A stretch of DNA of 5,700 bases from Thermoplasmatota archaeon (lineage in GTDB: Archaea > Thermoplasmatota > Thermoplasmata > UBA10834): the NCBI GenBank assembly GCA_030836605.1, contig JAUPMC010000089.1, positions 1-5,700 on the forward strand. The letters run 5' to 3'. The position numbers were made by a program, and so were the translations under genes. The notes below the pieces were generated by a model, which ran no database searches, was not told where the DNA came from, and saw only the letters and a list, made by a program, of their open reading frames with translations. Positions 1 to 5,700 of the stretch are shown piece by piece; position 1 is the stretch's first letter; the number at the start of each line of letters is the position of its first letter.

Positions 1-221
1 AGTTCCAGGACCTCCACCTTGATGCCCGTCTCCTCCTCGGTCTCCCTGACGGCTGCCTCAGAGAGCTTCTCGCCGACCTCGACCAGGCCCCCAGGTATGC
101 TCCACTTGCCTGCCCCGGGGTCGAACGCCCGTCTCACGAGGAGTATCTTGCCGTTCTTGACAGTCACAGTGCCGACTCCGACCAATGGCGCATCCGGGTA
201 CTCCCGCCTGGGCCCAGTCAT
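1..221 (-). CDS. NUDIX hydrolase, N-terminal part (C-terminus cut by window edge)
   Basis: NUDIX enzymes cleave nucleoside diphosphates linked to another group, such as ADP-ribose, oxidised dNTPs or NADH; the substrate cannot be told here. The 73 visible residues show a first beta strand (APLVGVGTVTVKNGKILLVRR, residues 11-31, opening the fold), the KWSIPGG motif (39-45) and a complete Nudix box at residues 45-67 (bases 21-89). The box fits GX5EX7REUXEEXGU except for Thr at the first U position: G45, E51, R59-E60, E63-E64, G66, I67, with the metal-binding REXXEE core intact. I chose the ATG at 221 because AGGTGA stands a few bases upstream and it falls four bases after the stop of the M28 gene. 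An alternative ATG at 236 would add five residues (MTGDG) and overlap that gene by 11 bases. The tight spacing implies co-transcription with the M28 peptidase. The motifs suggest the ADP-ribose pyrophosphatase/MutT-like group, but the rest of the protein is needed for any finer call. Confidence 0.9.
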   Translation of the reverse strand, partial: MTGPRREYPDAPLVGVGTVTVKNGKILLVRRAFDPGAGKWSIPGGLVEVGEKLSEAAVRETEEETGIKVEVLE

Positions 222-225
222 CCCA

Positions 226-1332
226 TCACCTGTCATCTCCGGTCCTGCCCCGCCTTCTGCGGACGTATATGAACAACGCGACCGAGACGATCACAGCCGC
301 CATTAAGGCTGCGCCGAAAACGAGGACCCATCCGCTGTCGTCGCCCCCCTCTTCGAGGAGCAGCAGCCCGCCCAGGAGCGCCTCCGTCACGGCCACCACC
401 TGGCCCAGCGAGAGCGTGTCCAGGGTGTCGTAGGACGTGTGGTACATCGGGTTCACGGGGAACATCCCGCTGTCGAGCTCCTCGATGACGAGCATGCTCG
501 GGATGCCCTCGGCCCAGAACGACGCGTGGTCGCTGTAGGTCGCGTCCGGCCTGACGAACAGGTCCATCTCCAGGTCTATGCCGAACACCCCCGCGGCGTC
601 CCGCATGGACTCGGTGAGCGCCTGCTCGTCCGCGTTCACGATCAGGGACACCTTGTTCACTTCCCCGGCCCGGTACCCGATCATGTCGAGGACCGCGGTC
701 CCCGAGTATGTGCGTCCCTGGGCGGTCTCGGCCGCCGCGAAGTACTCGCTCCCTCTGCAGCCCCCGGAGTTGTCGTACCCCATCTCCTCCGCCCCGAACA
801 TGACGAACTTCACCGTGCCAGGGAAGTCCGCATCCGCCAGTATCCTCGCCATCTCGAGGACGGCCGCGACCCCGGACGCGTCGTCATCGGCCCCGGGGGC
901 GGTGATGTTCTCAGCGGTCGACAGGTCGTACACGTCCCTGTTCTCGGAGTCGTAATGCGCCCCGAAGAGGTACATCCCAGCGTCTTCGTCGCCGCCCTCT
1001 ATCGTGCCGATCACGTTCGAGACGGTCGTGTCCCCGACCATGAAATACTGCATCTCGGCCTGGACGCCGATGTCCCCGAAGGCGCCCAGGAGGTACTCCG
1101 CGGCCTGCCTGGACGACTCGAGATGGAACTCCCTCGAGCCGAAGGCCTCGAGCGCCCCGATGGTCTCCTCGATCGAGCCCTGGTCGACCGAGGCCACGAG
1201 GTCCTCGTCAGATGGAGATGAGTAGCCTGAGCCGACGGTCCACGGCCCCAGCGCGAGGAGGGTTGAGATGGAGAGGGCGACGGCCGCGAGCGCCCACGTC
1301 CCGCGTGACCGAACAGCCGAGTGCCTTGACAT
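226..1332 (-). CDS. Membrane-anchored M28 family zinc peptidase
   Basis: A di-zinc exopeptidase of family M28 (aminopeptidase Y/S group), likely trimming peptides outside the cell. Numbering from the ATG at 1332 (368 aa), the expected ligands are all present: H126 and D128 in GAHYDS, bridging D150 in GADDDASG, catalytic base E182 and ligand E183 in GAEEMG, D216 in AVLDMIGY, and H298 in MYHTSYDTLD; the family SDHxSF motif is at 267-272. A hydrophobic segment lies near residues 11-33 after a basic start, and a second near 335-357 is followed by RRRRGR. This gives an inside-outside-inside topology with the catalytic domain external; the first segment could instead be a cleaved signal peptide. 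A TTG at 1365 would extend the frame by 11 codons, but it lies only a few bases downstream of the TATA box, ahead of the expected transcript start near 1345, so I rejected it. No Shine-Dalgarno is seen before the ATG. The NUDIX gene follows directly. Confidence 0.92.
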   Translation of the reverse strand: MSRHSAVRSRGTWALAAVALSISTLLALGPWTVGSGYSSPSDEDLVASVDQGSIEETIGALEAFGSREFHLESSRQAAEYLLGAFGDIGVQAEMQYFMVGDTTVSNVIGTIEGGDEDAGMYLFGAHYDSENRDVYDLSTAENITAPGADDDASGVAAVLEMARILADADFPGTVKFVMFGAEEMGYDNSGGCRGSEYFAAAETAQGRTYSGTAVLDMIGYRAGEVNKVSLIVNADEQALTESMRDAAGVFGIDLEMDLFVRPDATYSDHASFWAEGIPSMLVIEELDSGMFPVNPMYHTSYDTLDTLSLGQVVAVTEALLGGLLLLEEGGDDSGWVLVFGAALMAAVIVSVALFIYVRRRRGRTGDDR

Positions 1333-1368
1333 TTCGCAGACCCGATGGATACCCTGAAGGCCCAACAG

Positions 1369-1374
1369 TATAAA
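1369..1374. promoter_or_regulatory. TATA element in the divergent promoter region
   Basis: This is the only clear TATA-like element in the 65 bases between the two divergent genes. Read on the minus strand it is CTTTATA, a good match to the archaeal box, which would start transcription near 1345 and give the M28 mRNA a leader of about 13 bases. Read on the plus strand it is TATAAA centred about 26 bases before the GTG at 1398, which would give a leaderless SprT-like mRNA. The minus-strand reading matches the consensus better. Whether both directions really use the same box is inference from spacing; the flanking BRE bases do not decide it. Confidence 0.6.
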
Positions 1375-1397
1375 GCAGATTTCGCCATATTCGCCGC

Positions 1398-2105
1398 GTG
1401 GACCTCGAGGCCGCTTTCAGGCAGGTGGGCAAGCAGCTCTCAGCCGGCAGGGTGTCCGCGGAGTACCACCCCTACGCCGAGCTGAAGCACACATGGAGCC
1501 GGAGGCAGAGCTCGGTCTCGTTCCGGATAAGCGACTACATGGACTCCGCGCCCGGGGATGTCACGGACGCGATGGCGTGGTACCTCCTGTGCAAGGCGTT
1601 CGGGAAGGCGTGCCCGGACGGGATGGCGGACAGGTACCTGGGGTACGCGCGTTCGAGGGAGATGTGGGGGCCGAAGAAGCCCGTCTACGTGAGCAGGGCG
1701 AGGAGCCTCTCGTTCAGGCCGGTAGGGTCCGCCCGCGACCTCGGGACGGTGTTCGACTACGTCAACTCGTGCTACTTCGGCGGGTCCGTGCGCCGCCCGG
1801 ACCTCGCATGGGCGAGGGAGTCCCCGTCCGTGAGGCTGGGATTCTACTTCGAGCCCTTGGACATACTGGCGGCGAACAGGGCGCTGGACTCGGAGAAGGT
1901 GCCGAGGTACGTCCTCGAGTTCGTCGTGTACCACGAGCTGCTCCACGGGGTCCTGGGCGCGAAGGGCCCGCCGACCCGGAGGGTGCATCACACGAAGGAG
2001 TTCAGGGAGCTGGAGAGGCGGTTCTCGATGTACGAGGACGCCGAGGCGTGGCTGACCAAGCTCGCCAGGAAGAGGCGCGCGGAGAAGGGTGTCCCCCAGG
2101 TGTAA
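1398..2105 (+). CDS. SprT-like zinc metalloprotease with extra N-terminal domain
   Basis: A 235-aa protein whose second half matches the SprT-like family. FDYVNSCYFGG (119-129) and the following PDLAW (134-138) resemble the conserved opening of the domain, and the zinc site is HELLH at 179-183 (E180 catalytic) with the third ligand probably H198 in HHTKEF, spaced four residues before F202 as in the family. Eukaryotic SPRTN uses this fold to cut proteins crosslinked to DNA; the role of bacterial SprT and archaeal relatives is not settled. There is no C-terminal CxxC zinc ribbon; the tail is basic instead (KLARKRRAEK), possibly for nucleic-acid binding. Residues 1-110 form an additional region rich in Tyr, Trp and Arg (FRISDYMDSAP, RSREMW, RARSLSF) that I cannot name. 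The start is a GTG: an in-frame stop at 1371-1373 limits the frame, no ATG, GTG or TTG lies between, and the TATA spacing fits leaderless translation. The gene is followed by a likely terminator. Confidence 0.85.
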   Translation: MDLEAAFRQVGKQLSAGRVSAEYHPYAELKHTWSRRQSSVSFRISDYMDSAPGDVTDAMAWYLLCKAFGKACPDGMADRYLGYARSREMWGPKKPVYVSRARSLSFRPVGSARDLGTVFDYVNSCYFGGSVRRPDLAWARESPSVRLGFYFEPLDILAANRALDSEKVPRYVLEFVVYHELLHGVLGAKGPPTRRVHHTKEFRELERRFSMYEDAEAWLTKLARKRRAEKGVPQV

Positions 2106-2146
2106 CAGTGCGGTTCACGGCATGCCAAAGCACTCTCGCCGCCCTG

Positions 2147-2164
2147 ACCCTCCTGGGGGTTTTT
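2147..2164 (+). terminator. Probable terminator of the SprT-like gene
   Basis: A short G/C-rich hairpin, ACCC (2147-2150) pairing with GGGT (2157-2160), leads into a run of five T (2160-2164), 42 bases after the stop codon. Archaeal termination relies mainly on T runs, so the run is the more important part. The stem is only four pairs and the T run is short, hence moderate confidence. Confidence 0.45.
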
Positions 2165-2193
2165 GTCGCACGCCTTGTTGTCCCCTACACATG

Positions 2194-2212
2194 CGTCGGT
2201 GTCGCACCGGTG
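2194..2212. repeat. Inverted repeat / hairpin around CACCGGTG
   Basis: CGGTG (2197-2201) pairs perfectly with CACCG (2205-2209) across a three-base loop, and two wobble pairs plus one further C-G pair extend the stem to eight pairs (2194-2201 with 2205-2212). The right arm, CACCGGTG at 2205-2212, is itself an 8-base palindrome, so a protein operator is an alternative to an RNA hairpin. It lies 30 bases past the probable terminator. Confidence 0.4.
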
Positions 2213-2222
2213 GTTCATAGAG

Positions 2223-2278
2223 GGACCCATTTATGGCGCACTGTCGCCTGGAGTCGGAACACTGCATCATGTGGGTCC
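2223..2278. repeat. Inverted repeat enclosing a smaller hairpin
   Basis: GGACCCA (2223-2229) and TGGGTCC (2272-2278) are a perfect 7-base inverted repeat 42 bases apart. Inside it, GGCG (2235-2238) pairs with CGCC (2245-2248) over a six-base loop. The nested layout resembles a small branched RNA of 56 nt. It is too short for a tRNA and lacks a T arm or anticodon arm, so I do not call it one. A chance occurrence in GC-rich DNA is possible. Confidence 0.35.
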
Positions 2279-2366
2279 GCAGCATCTTTGTTTCCAGGCG
2301 GATATGAGTTAGCAGGCTCCTGGGATATATCGGTTTCCCCCGGGCGCGAGGCCTCCCTGGGGTACT

Positions 2367-2400
2367 GGCGCCTGCCCTCTGGCACGTTCCCGGCGCCTGC
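2367..2400. repeat. Two direct copies of GGCGCCTGC upstream of the DUF72 promoter
   Basis: The 9-base word GGCGCCTGC occurs at 2367-2375 and 2392-2400, 25 bases apart from start to start. Each copy contains the palindrome GGCGCC. The second copy ends seven bases before the TATA box of the DUF72 gene, where activators or repressors could sit, so the pair may be an operator. This is inference; no regulator is encoded in the window. Confidence 0.45.
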
Positions 2401-2407
2401 GCAATCA

Positions 2408-2415
2408 TTTTTATA
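2408..2415 (+). promoter_or_regulatory. TATA box of the DUF72 gene
   Basis: TTTTTATA lies in an A/T-rich pocket of an otherwise GC-rich region and is centred about 28 bases before the ATG at 2440. A transcript start 25-28 bases downstream of the box would fall almost exactly on the ATG, implying a leaderless mRNA, which agrees with the lack of any Shine-Dalgarno sequence in front of it. A second TATAAA at 2429-2434 is too close to the ATG to serve this gene. Confidence 0.65.
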
Positions 2416-2439
2416 GCCTTAAGTCATCTATAAACAGCC

Positions 2440-3333
2440 ATGGCGGCGCTCGTAGGGTGCTCGGGGTGGTCGTACGACGATTGGGTCGGCCGCTTCTACC
2501 CGGCCGAGCTCTCGAACAGGAAGGGCGATTGGTTCGGCTACTACTCCCGGTACTTCCCCACCGTCGAGATCAACTCCACGTTCTACAGGGTCCCGAACGA
2601 GTTCATGGTGAGGTCCTGGATCGAGAAGGGGAAGCAGAGGCTCGGGTTCGAGTTCTCGGTGAAGCTGCCCCAGATCGTCACCCACGACTCCATCCTCAAG
2701 GACTCCGCCGAGGCCGCGGCCTCCCAGGCTTCCGGCTTCGAGGATGTGTGCGTCAAGCCCCTCGCAGAGGCGGGGCTGCTCGGGGGGGTCCTCATACAGA
2801 TGTCCCCGTACTTCAGGCTCGACGGGCGCGCAAGCCTCGGGAAGCTCAGGGCCCTCTTCCAGATGCTGGGGACCGACACCTACGACTACGCGGTCGAGTT
2901 CAGGCACAGGTCCTGGCTGAACGAGAAGGGGAACGAGCTCTCCTCGGACGCTGTCGAGGTGCTCCAGGAGTTCAAGGTCGCGAACACGATCGTGGACGGG
3001 CCTGGGTTCCCCATCACGCGGTCCCTGACGGCGAAGCACGCCTATGTGCGCTTCCACGGGCGCAACTACGACATCTGGTACAAGGAGGAGCCGGAGGACG
3101 ACTACAGGATCAACAGATACGACTACCTGTACACGCACGAGCAACTAGGCGAGTGGGAGCCGCGCCTGGCCGAGATCATATCGAACTGCGACAAGGCCAG
3201 GGTATACTTCAACAACCACGGGAGAGCCAAGGCGGTCAAGAACGCCTTCCAGATGATGGACACGCTCGGGATACAGCACGAGGAGAGGGACGTGGTCATA
3301 CAGGACCAGATGACCCTCGGCGGGTTCGAGTGA
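2440..3333 (+). CDS. DUF72 (YecE-like) family protein
   Basis: A 297-aa protein of the DUF72 family, a TIM-barrel-like fold widespread in bacteria and archaea with no established reaction. All family blocks appear in order: GCSGWSYDDW (6-15), YYSRYFPTVEINSTFYR (34-50), FEFSVKLP (70-77), YAVEFRHRSW (150-159), AYVRFHGRN (201-209) and ARVYFNNHGRAKAVKNA (253-269). The conserved Glu, Arg, His and Asn residues in these blocks would line the barrel mouth and suggest a binding or catalytic site. The length is slightly above that of E. coli YecE and I see no missing block, signal peptide or membrane segment, so it is a cytoplasmic protein. The ATG sits directly at the expected transcription start, so translation is probably leaderless. 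The gene stands alone on its strand and ends four bases from the stop of the convergent rad50 gene, so the two transcripts probably overlap at their 3' ends. The family assignment is firm; the function is unknown. Confidence 0.93.
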   Translation: MAALVGCSGWSYDDWVGRFYPAELSNRKGDWFGYYSRYFPTVEINSTFYRVPNEFMVRSWIEKGKQRLGFEFSVKLPQIVTHDSILKDSAEAAASQASGFEDVCVKPLAEAGLLGGVLIQMSPYFRLDGRASLGKLRALFQMLGTDTYDYAVEFRHRSWLNEKGNELSSDAVEVLQEFKVANTIVDGPGFPITRSLTAKHAYVRFHGRNYDIWYKEEPEDDYRINRYDYLYTHEQLGEWEPRLAEIISNCDKARVYFNNHGRAKAVKNAFQMMDTLGIQHEERDVVIQDQMTLGGFE

Positions 3334-3337
3334 CCCG

Positions 3338-5700
3338 CTAGACGAGCACGGCCGTGCTGGTCCCGTCCTCGGTCAGCTCGACCCTGACCACGTTGCCCAT
3401 CAGGTCCTTGATGTCGTCTATGTGCGTTATCAGGAATATCTGCCTGAACTGCGCGGACAGCGCCGTGAGGGCGGTCATGACGCTCCTCTTCCTGTCGGGG
3501 TCCAAGGAGCCGAATATCTCGTCCAGTATGAGGAAGTTGATCGGGTTCGCCCCGGTCCGCTCCGCTATGATCCTCGAGATCGCCAGCCTCAGGGCGAGGT
3601 TCGCCAGGTCGGACTCGCCGCCCGAGAACCGCTTGAGCGGGTGGAGGGCGCCCTCGTCGTCCACCTGTATGTCGTAGCTGTCGCCGAGCTCGACGCGCGT
3701 GTACCTCCCGCCCGTCGTGGCCGCGAACATGTGTGACGTGAGGTCCGCCAGCGTGGGGGCGACCTTCGACATGAGGTGGTCCTTGAACGAGACCATCACC
3801 TCCTCGAGGGAGGCGAGGTCGTCCACCTTCCTCCTCGCCGACTCGATGCTCTTCTTGACCCTCTCGATGTCCTCGAGGTCCTTCTCCTTGGCCCGAAGGG
3901 CGTTCTTGGCCTCGTCGCACTTCGTGGACTTCGAGTGCGCCTCGTCCTTGGCCTTGTCCCGTATCGCCGTTTTCTCGTCAACGTCCTTTGACATCTTCTC
4001 GTGAAGCGCCTTCTTCGGTTCAAGCTCCGCCTTCATGCGCGACAGGGACTCGACCTCCAGTCCCAGGGTCGTCCTGCGCTCCATGACCTCCCCGCGCTCG
4101 GCCTCCTTGTGGGCGAGGTCCTTCTCCGCCTCCTTGAGCCTGACGAAGTCGTCGTGCCGGGGCTTGAGCCTGTCCCTCTCGGCCCTGGCCCCGTCGTAAG
4201 CCTCCTTCGAGAACTCGATCGCCCCGAGCGATGAGAGCTCCCCCGACTTCTTGGCGGTCCTGGCATCGAGCTGCGTCAGCTGCTGCCTGATGGACTGCGC
4301 GGTCGCCTCCGCCTTCTTCCTCTTGTCGGACTCCAGCTCTATCCTCGAGGCCTTCTTCTTGACCGCCTCGTCCTTCCTCTTGAGCGACTCGAGCTCGTTC
4401 TGGAGGGCCGCCAAGGCCGTCCCCGCCTCCGACGCCGCGGCCGTCGCCTCGTCGATGTCCTTCTGGAGCTTTGCCGCGAGGAGGTCGTAGGCCTCGTCCA
4501 GGCGCCTCTCGCAAGTGGGGCAGACCCCCTCCTTCCCCAGCCTCCGTATCTCCTCGAGCTTGACCCGGTCCTTCGCCGCCGCCTTCTCGCGGTCGGCCTT
4601 CCTCGTGCGCTGCTCGCCCTGCTTGTCGGAGATGGCCGCCCTGGCGCTCTCCACCTCTTCCCTTGAGCGCTCGACCGACGACCGCTGCGCCTCCAGGTCC
4701 TCCGCGCCCGCGGCGGCCTTGTCCGCCTCCTCGAGGTCCTTCCTGCGGGCGTCCGATGACTCCCTGTCCGCCCTCAGGTCCTCGGCGAGGTGCTTCGCCC
4801 TCTCGTCCTTCAGGCGCTCCTTCTCGAGCCTCTCGACACTGGCTGCGGCCTCCGCCCACGCCTTGTCCGCGGCCTCGAGCTCGGGCAGCTGGGCGAGCCT
4901 CGCACGCGCGTCGGCGACCTGCTTGTCGAGCTTGATGGTCCTCTGCTCCAGCTCGGCCATCCTCGAGGTCTTCCCCTGGAGCTCCGCCACGGTCGTGCCG
5001 TAGGCCTCGGCGTCCTTCTTCAGCGCGTTCCTCCGATCCAGCGCCTCCTGGAACGATTTGGCCGCCGCTGCCTCGGCTACCTTCGCGGCCTCGAGGAGCG
5101 CCTCCGCCCCCTCGAACGCCGAGCGCAGCCCGGGCATCTGGGCGCTGATGACGGCCTCGCGGTCCCTGCCCTGTTCGTCCAGGAGCGTGGCCCCGACACC
5201 CTTGATGTTCTGCTCAACGTCCCTCTTGTCTTCCCTGATCCTCTTGATGACGTCGTCGATGCCGTCTATCCTGAGCATCCTGAGCACGGCCTTCTTCCTC
5301 TCGGCGTCCGTCGAGTTCTGGAGCGCGCTTAGCTCCTTCTGCCTCGCGAACACGGACGTGAAGAACGACTTGTGGTCCATGCCTATGAGCTTCTCGACCT
5401 CCCTCTTGACGTCCTTGTCCCCCTCGGCCAGGACCGTGCTCCCTGTCCTGAGGGACGCCTTCATCAGCAGGTTCTTGCCGCCCATCTCCCTCTCGACCCT
5501 GTAGTCGGAGCCGCCCAGCTCGAACTCGAGGACCGCCTTCGAGGTCTCGGACGGGCCGGCGCCCGCCCGCTTGATGCTCTCCCTCGAGGTCCTCACGGCC
5601 TCCTCGGTGTTGCCGAAGAGGGCCCACGCGACTCCTTCGACCAGGGTCGTCTTCCCGGAGCCGTTGAGCCCGATGATGCCGACTACGCCGTCCGGGAACT
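3338..5700 (-). CDS. rad50: DNA double-strand break repair ATPase Rad50 (N-terminus outside window)
   Basis: Rad50 is the SMC-like ATPase that, with the nuclease Mre11, tethers and processes broken DNA ends. The 786 visible residues hold every hallmark in order. These are the Walker A motif GLNGSGKTT (5645-5671), a Q-loop in FARQKE (Q at 5339-5341), a long Ala/Glu/Lys/Arg-rich coiled-coil arm, the zinc hook CPTC (4511-4522) at the tip, and the returning coil. Then come the ABC signature FSGGE (3614-3628), Walker B FLILDE with the D-loop FGSLD (about 3506-3535) and the H-loop histidine in ITHIDD (3422-3424). About 20 residues before the P-loop are missing, so a GTG at 5594-5596 that could look like a start is internal and would drop the P-loop. 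The full protein would be roughly 810 aa, somewhat shorter than the approximately 880 aa of Pyrococcus Rad50, with the shortening in both coil arms. Archaeal rad50 usually follows mre11, which would lie beyond the right edge. The stop is TAG, facing the DUF72 gene. Confidence 0.96.
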   Translation of the reverse strand, partial: FPDGVVGIIGLNGSGKTTLVEGVAWALFGNTEEAVRTSRESIKRAGAGPSETSKAVLEFELGGSDYRVEREMGGKNLLMKASLRTGSTVLAEGDKDVKREVEKLIGMDHKSFFTSVFARQKELSALQNSTDAERKKAVLRMLRIDGIDDVIKRIREDKRDVEQNIKGVGATLLDEQGRDREAVISAQMPGLRSAFEGAEALLEAAKVAEAAAAKSFQEALDRRNALKKDAEAYGTTVAELQGKTSRMAELEQRTIKLDKQVADARARLAQLPELEAADKAWAEAAASVERLEKERLKDERAKHLAEDLRADRESSDARRKDLEEADKAAAGAEDLEAQRSSVERSREEVESARAAISDKQGEQRTRKADREKAAAKDRVKLEEIRRLGKEGVCPTCERRLDEAYDLLAAKLQKDIDEATAAASEAGTALAALQNELESLKRKDEAVKKKASRIELESDKRKKAEATAQSIRQQLTQLDARTAKKSGELSSLGAIEFSKEAYDGARAERDRLKPRHDDFVRLKEAEKDLAHKEAERGEVMERRTTLGLEVESLSRMKAELEPKKALHEKMSKDVDEKTAIRDKAKDEAHSKSTKCDEAKNALRAKEKDLEDIERVKKSIESARRKVDDLASLEEVMVSFKDHLMSKVAPTLADLTSHMFAATTGGRYTRVELGDSYDIQVDDEGALHPLKRFSGGESDLANLALRLAISRIIAERTGANPINFLILDEIFGSLDPDRKRSVMTALTALSAQFRQIFLITHIDDIKDLMGNVVRVELTEDGTSTAVLV

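Larger units (their letters stand above)
2106..2439. other. Intergenic region without a convincing gene
   Basis: The 334 bases hold the SprT-like terminator at the left and the DUF72 promoter at the right. Open frames across it on both strands give compositionally poor, low-similarity-looking peptides rich in Cys, Arg, Pro or His, and those that enter the neighbouring genes run out of frame with them. I looked for tRNA arms, SRP or RNase P landmarks and C/D boxes and saw none that are complete. What remains are the inverted and direct repeats listed separately. A small structured RNA is possible but unproven. Confidence 0.6.

Noticed and set aside
439..1221. 260-codon open frame on the plus strand
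   Set aside because: It lies wholly antisense to the M28 peptidase, whose catalytic residues are all intact; its product is rich in Arg, Val, His and Pro as expected for a GC-rich shadow frame.
1363..1365. TTG as the start of the M28 peptidase
   Set aside because: It is only a few bases downstream of the TATA box, so it would lie upstream of the expected transcript start; the ATG at 1332 fits better.
2223..2278. tRNA gene, suggested by the 7-bp outer stem and a 4-bp inner hairpin
   Set aside because: It is only 56 bases long and lacks the T arm, anticodon arm and conserved tRNA positions.
1493..2416. 307-codon open frame on the plus strand running past the SprT-like gene
   Set aside because: It overlaps the SprT-like gene out of frame, has the Arg/Gly/Pro-rich composition of a shadow, shows no family motif, and ends in the middle of the next gene's promoter.
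3796..5504. Several plus- and minus-strand open frames inside the rad50 region
   Set aside because: All overlap the intact rad50 frame, are Ser/Leu/Ala- or Arg/Gly-rich by virtue of the coiled-coil codons read in other frames, and show no independent motifs.
853..5588. High frequency of the palindrome CTCGAG (19 copies counted by eye, about two expected from base composition)
   Set aside because: Most copies sit inside genes, and 13 are in rad50, whose coiled coil has many Leu-Glu pairs commonly written CTC-GAG; codon usage explains the excess, and the gap at 2106-2439 has none.
5594..5596. GTG as the start of rad50
   Set aside because: The same frame continues upstream to the window edge and encodes the Walker A motif GLNGSGKTT, which Rad50 needs; the GTG is an internal valine codon.

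Overview
The window looks archaeal. Evidence: a Rad50-type ATPase with a zinc hook, TATA boxes (TTTATA-like) placed about 25 bases ahead of start codons with little or no leader, heavy use of AGG for arginine and ATA for isoleucine despite a GC-rich sequence, and an M28 peptidase and NUDIX protein of archaeal style. A GC-rich member of the Thermoplasmatota or a related euryarchaeal lineage is my best guess. That lineage guess rests on general resemblance and is not proven here.

Layout from left to right. (1) A minus-strand pair fills 1-1332: a membrane-anchored M28 zinc peptidase followed, four bases later, by a NUDIX hydrolase that runs off the left edge. (2) A short divergent promoter region (1333-1397) with a single TATA element separates this pair from a plus-strand SprT-like zinc metalloprotease (1398-2105), which appears to be translated from a leaderless GTG. 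(3) A 334-base gap (2106-2439) has no convincing gene. It holds a probable terminator, several inverted repeats, a 9-base direct repeat and the promoter of the next gene. (4) A DUF72 (YecE-like) protein occupies 2440-3333 on the plus strand. (5) Converging on it, with only four bases between the stop codons, is the Rad50 gene (minus strand, 3338 to beyond the right edge). Its first ~20 codons lie outside the window, but its P-loop is visible at 5645-5671.

How the genes may work together: Rad50 handles DNA double-strand breaks with Mre11, which I would expect just outside the right edge but cannot see. SprT-like proteases in eukaryotes (SPRTN) clear DNA-protein crosslinks, so the middle and right part of the window could be a DNA-repair neighbourhood, but the genes are on separate transcripts and the link is inference. 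The M28/NUDIX pair looks like ordinary surface proteolysis and nucleotide housekeeping. I found no mobile element, CRISPR array, rRNA or tRNA. Nothing here clearly amounts to an undescribed system; the gap at 2106-2439 and the two-domain SprT-like protein are the parts most worth a second look.
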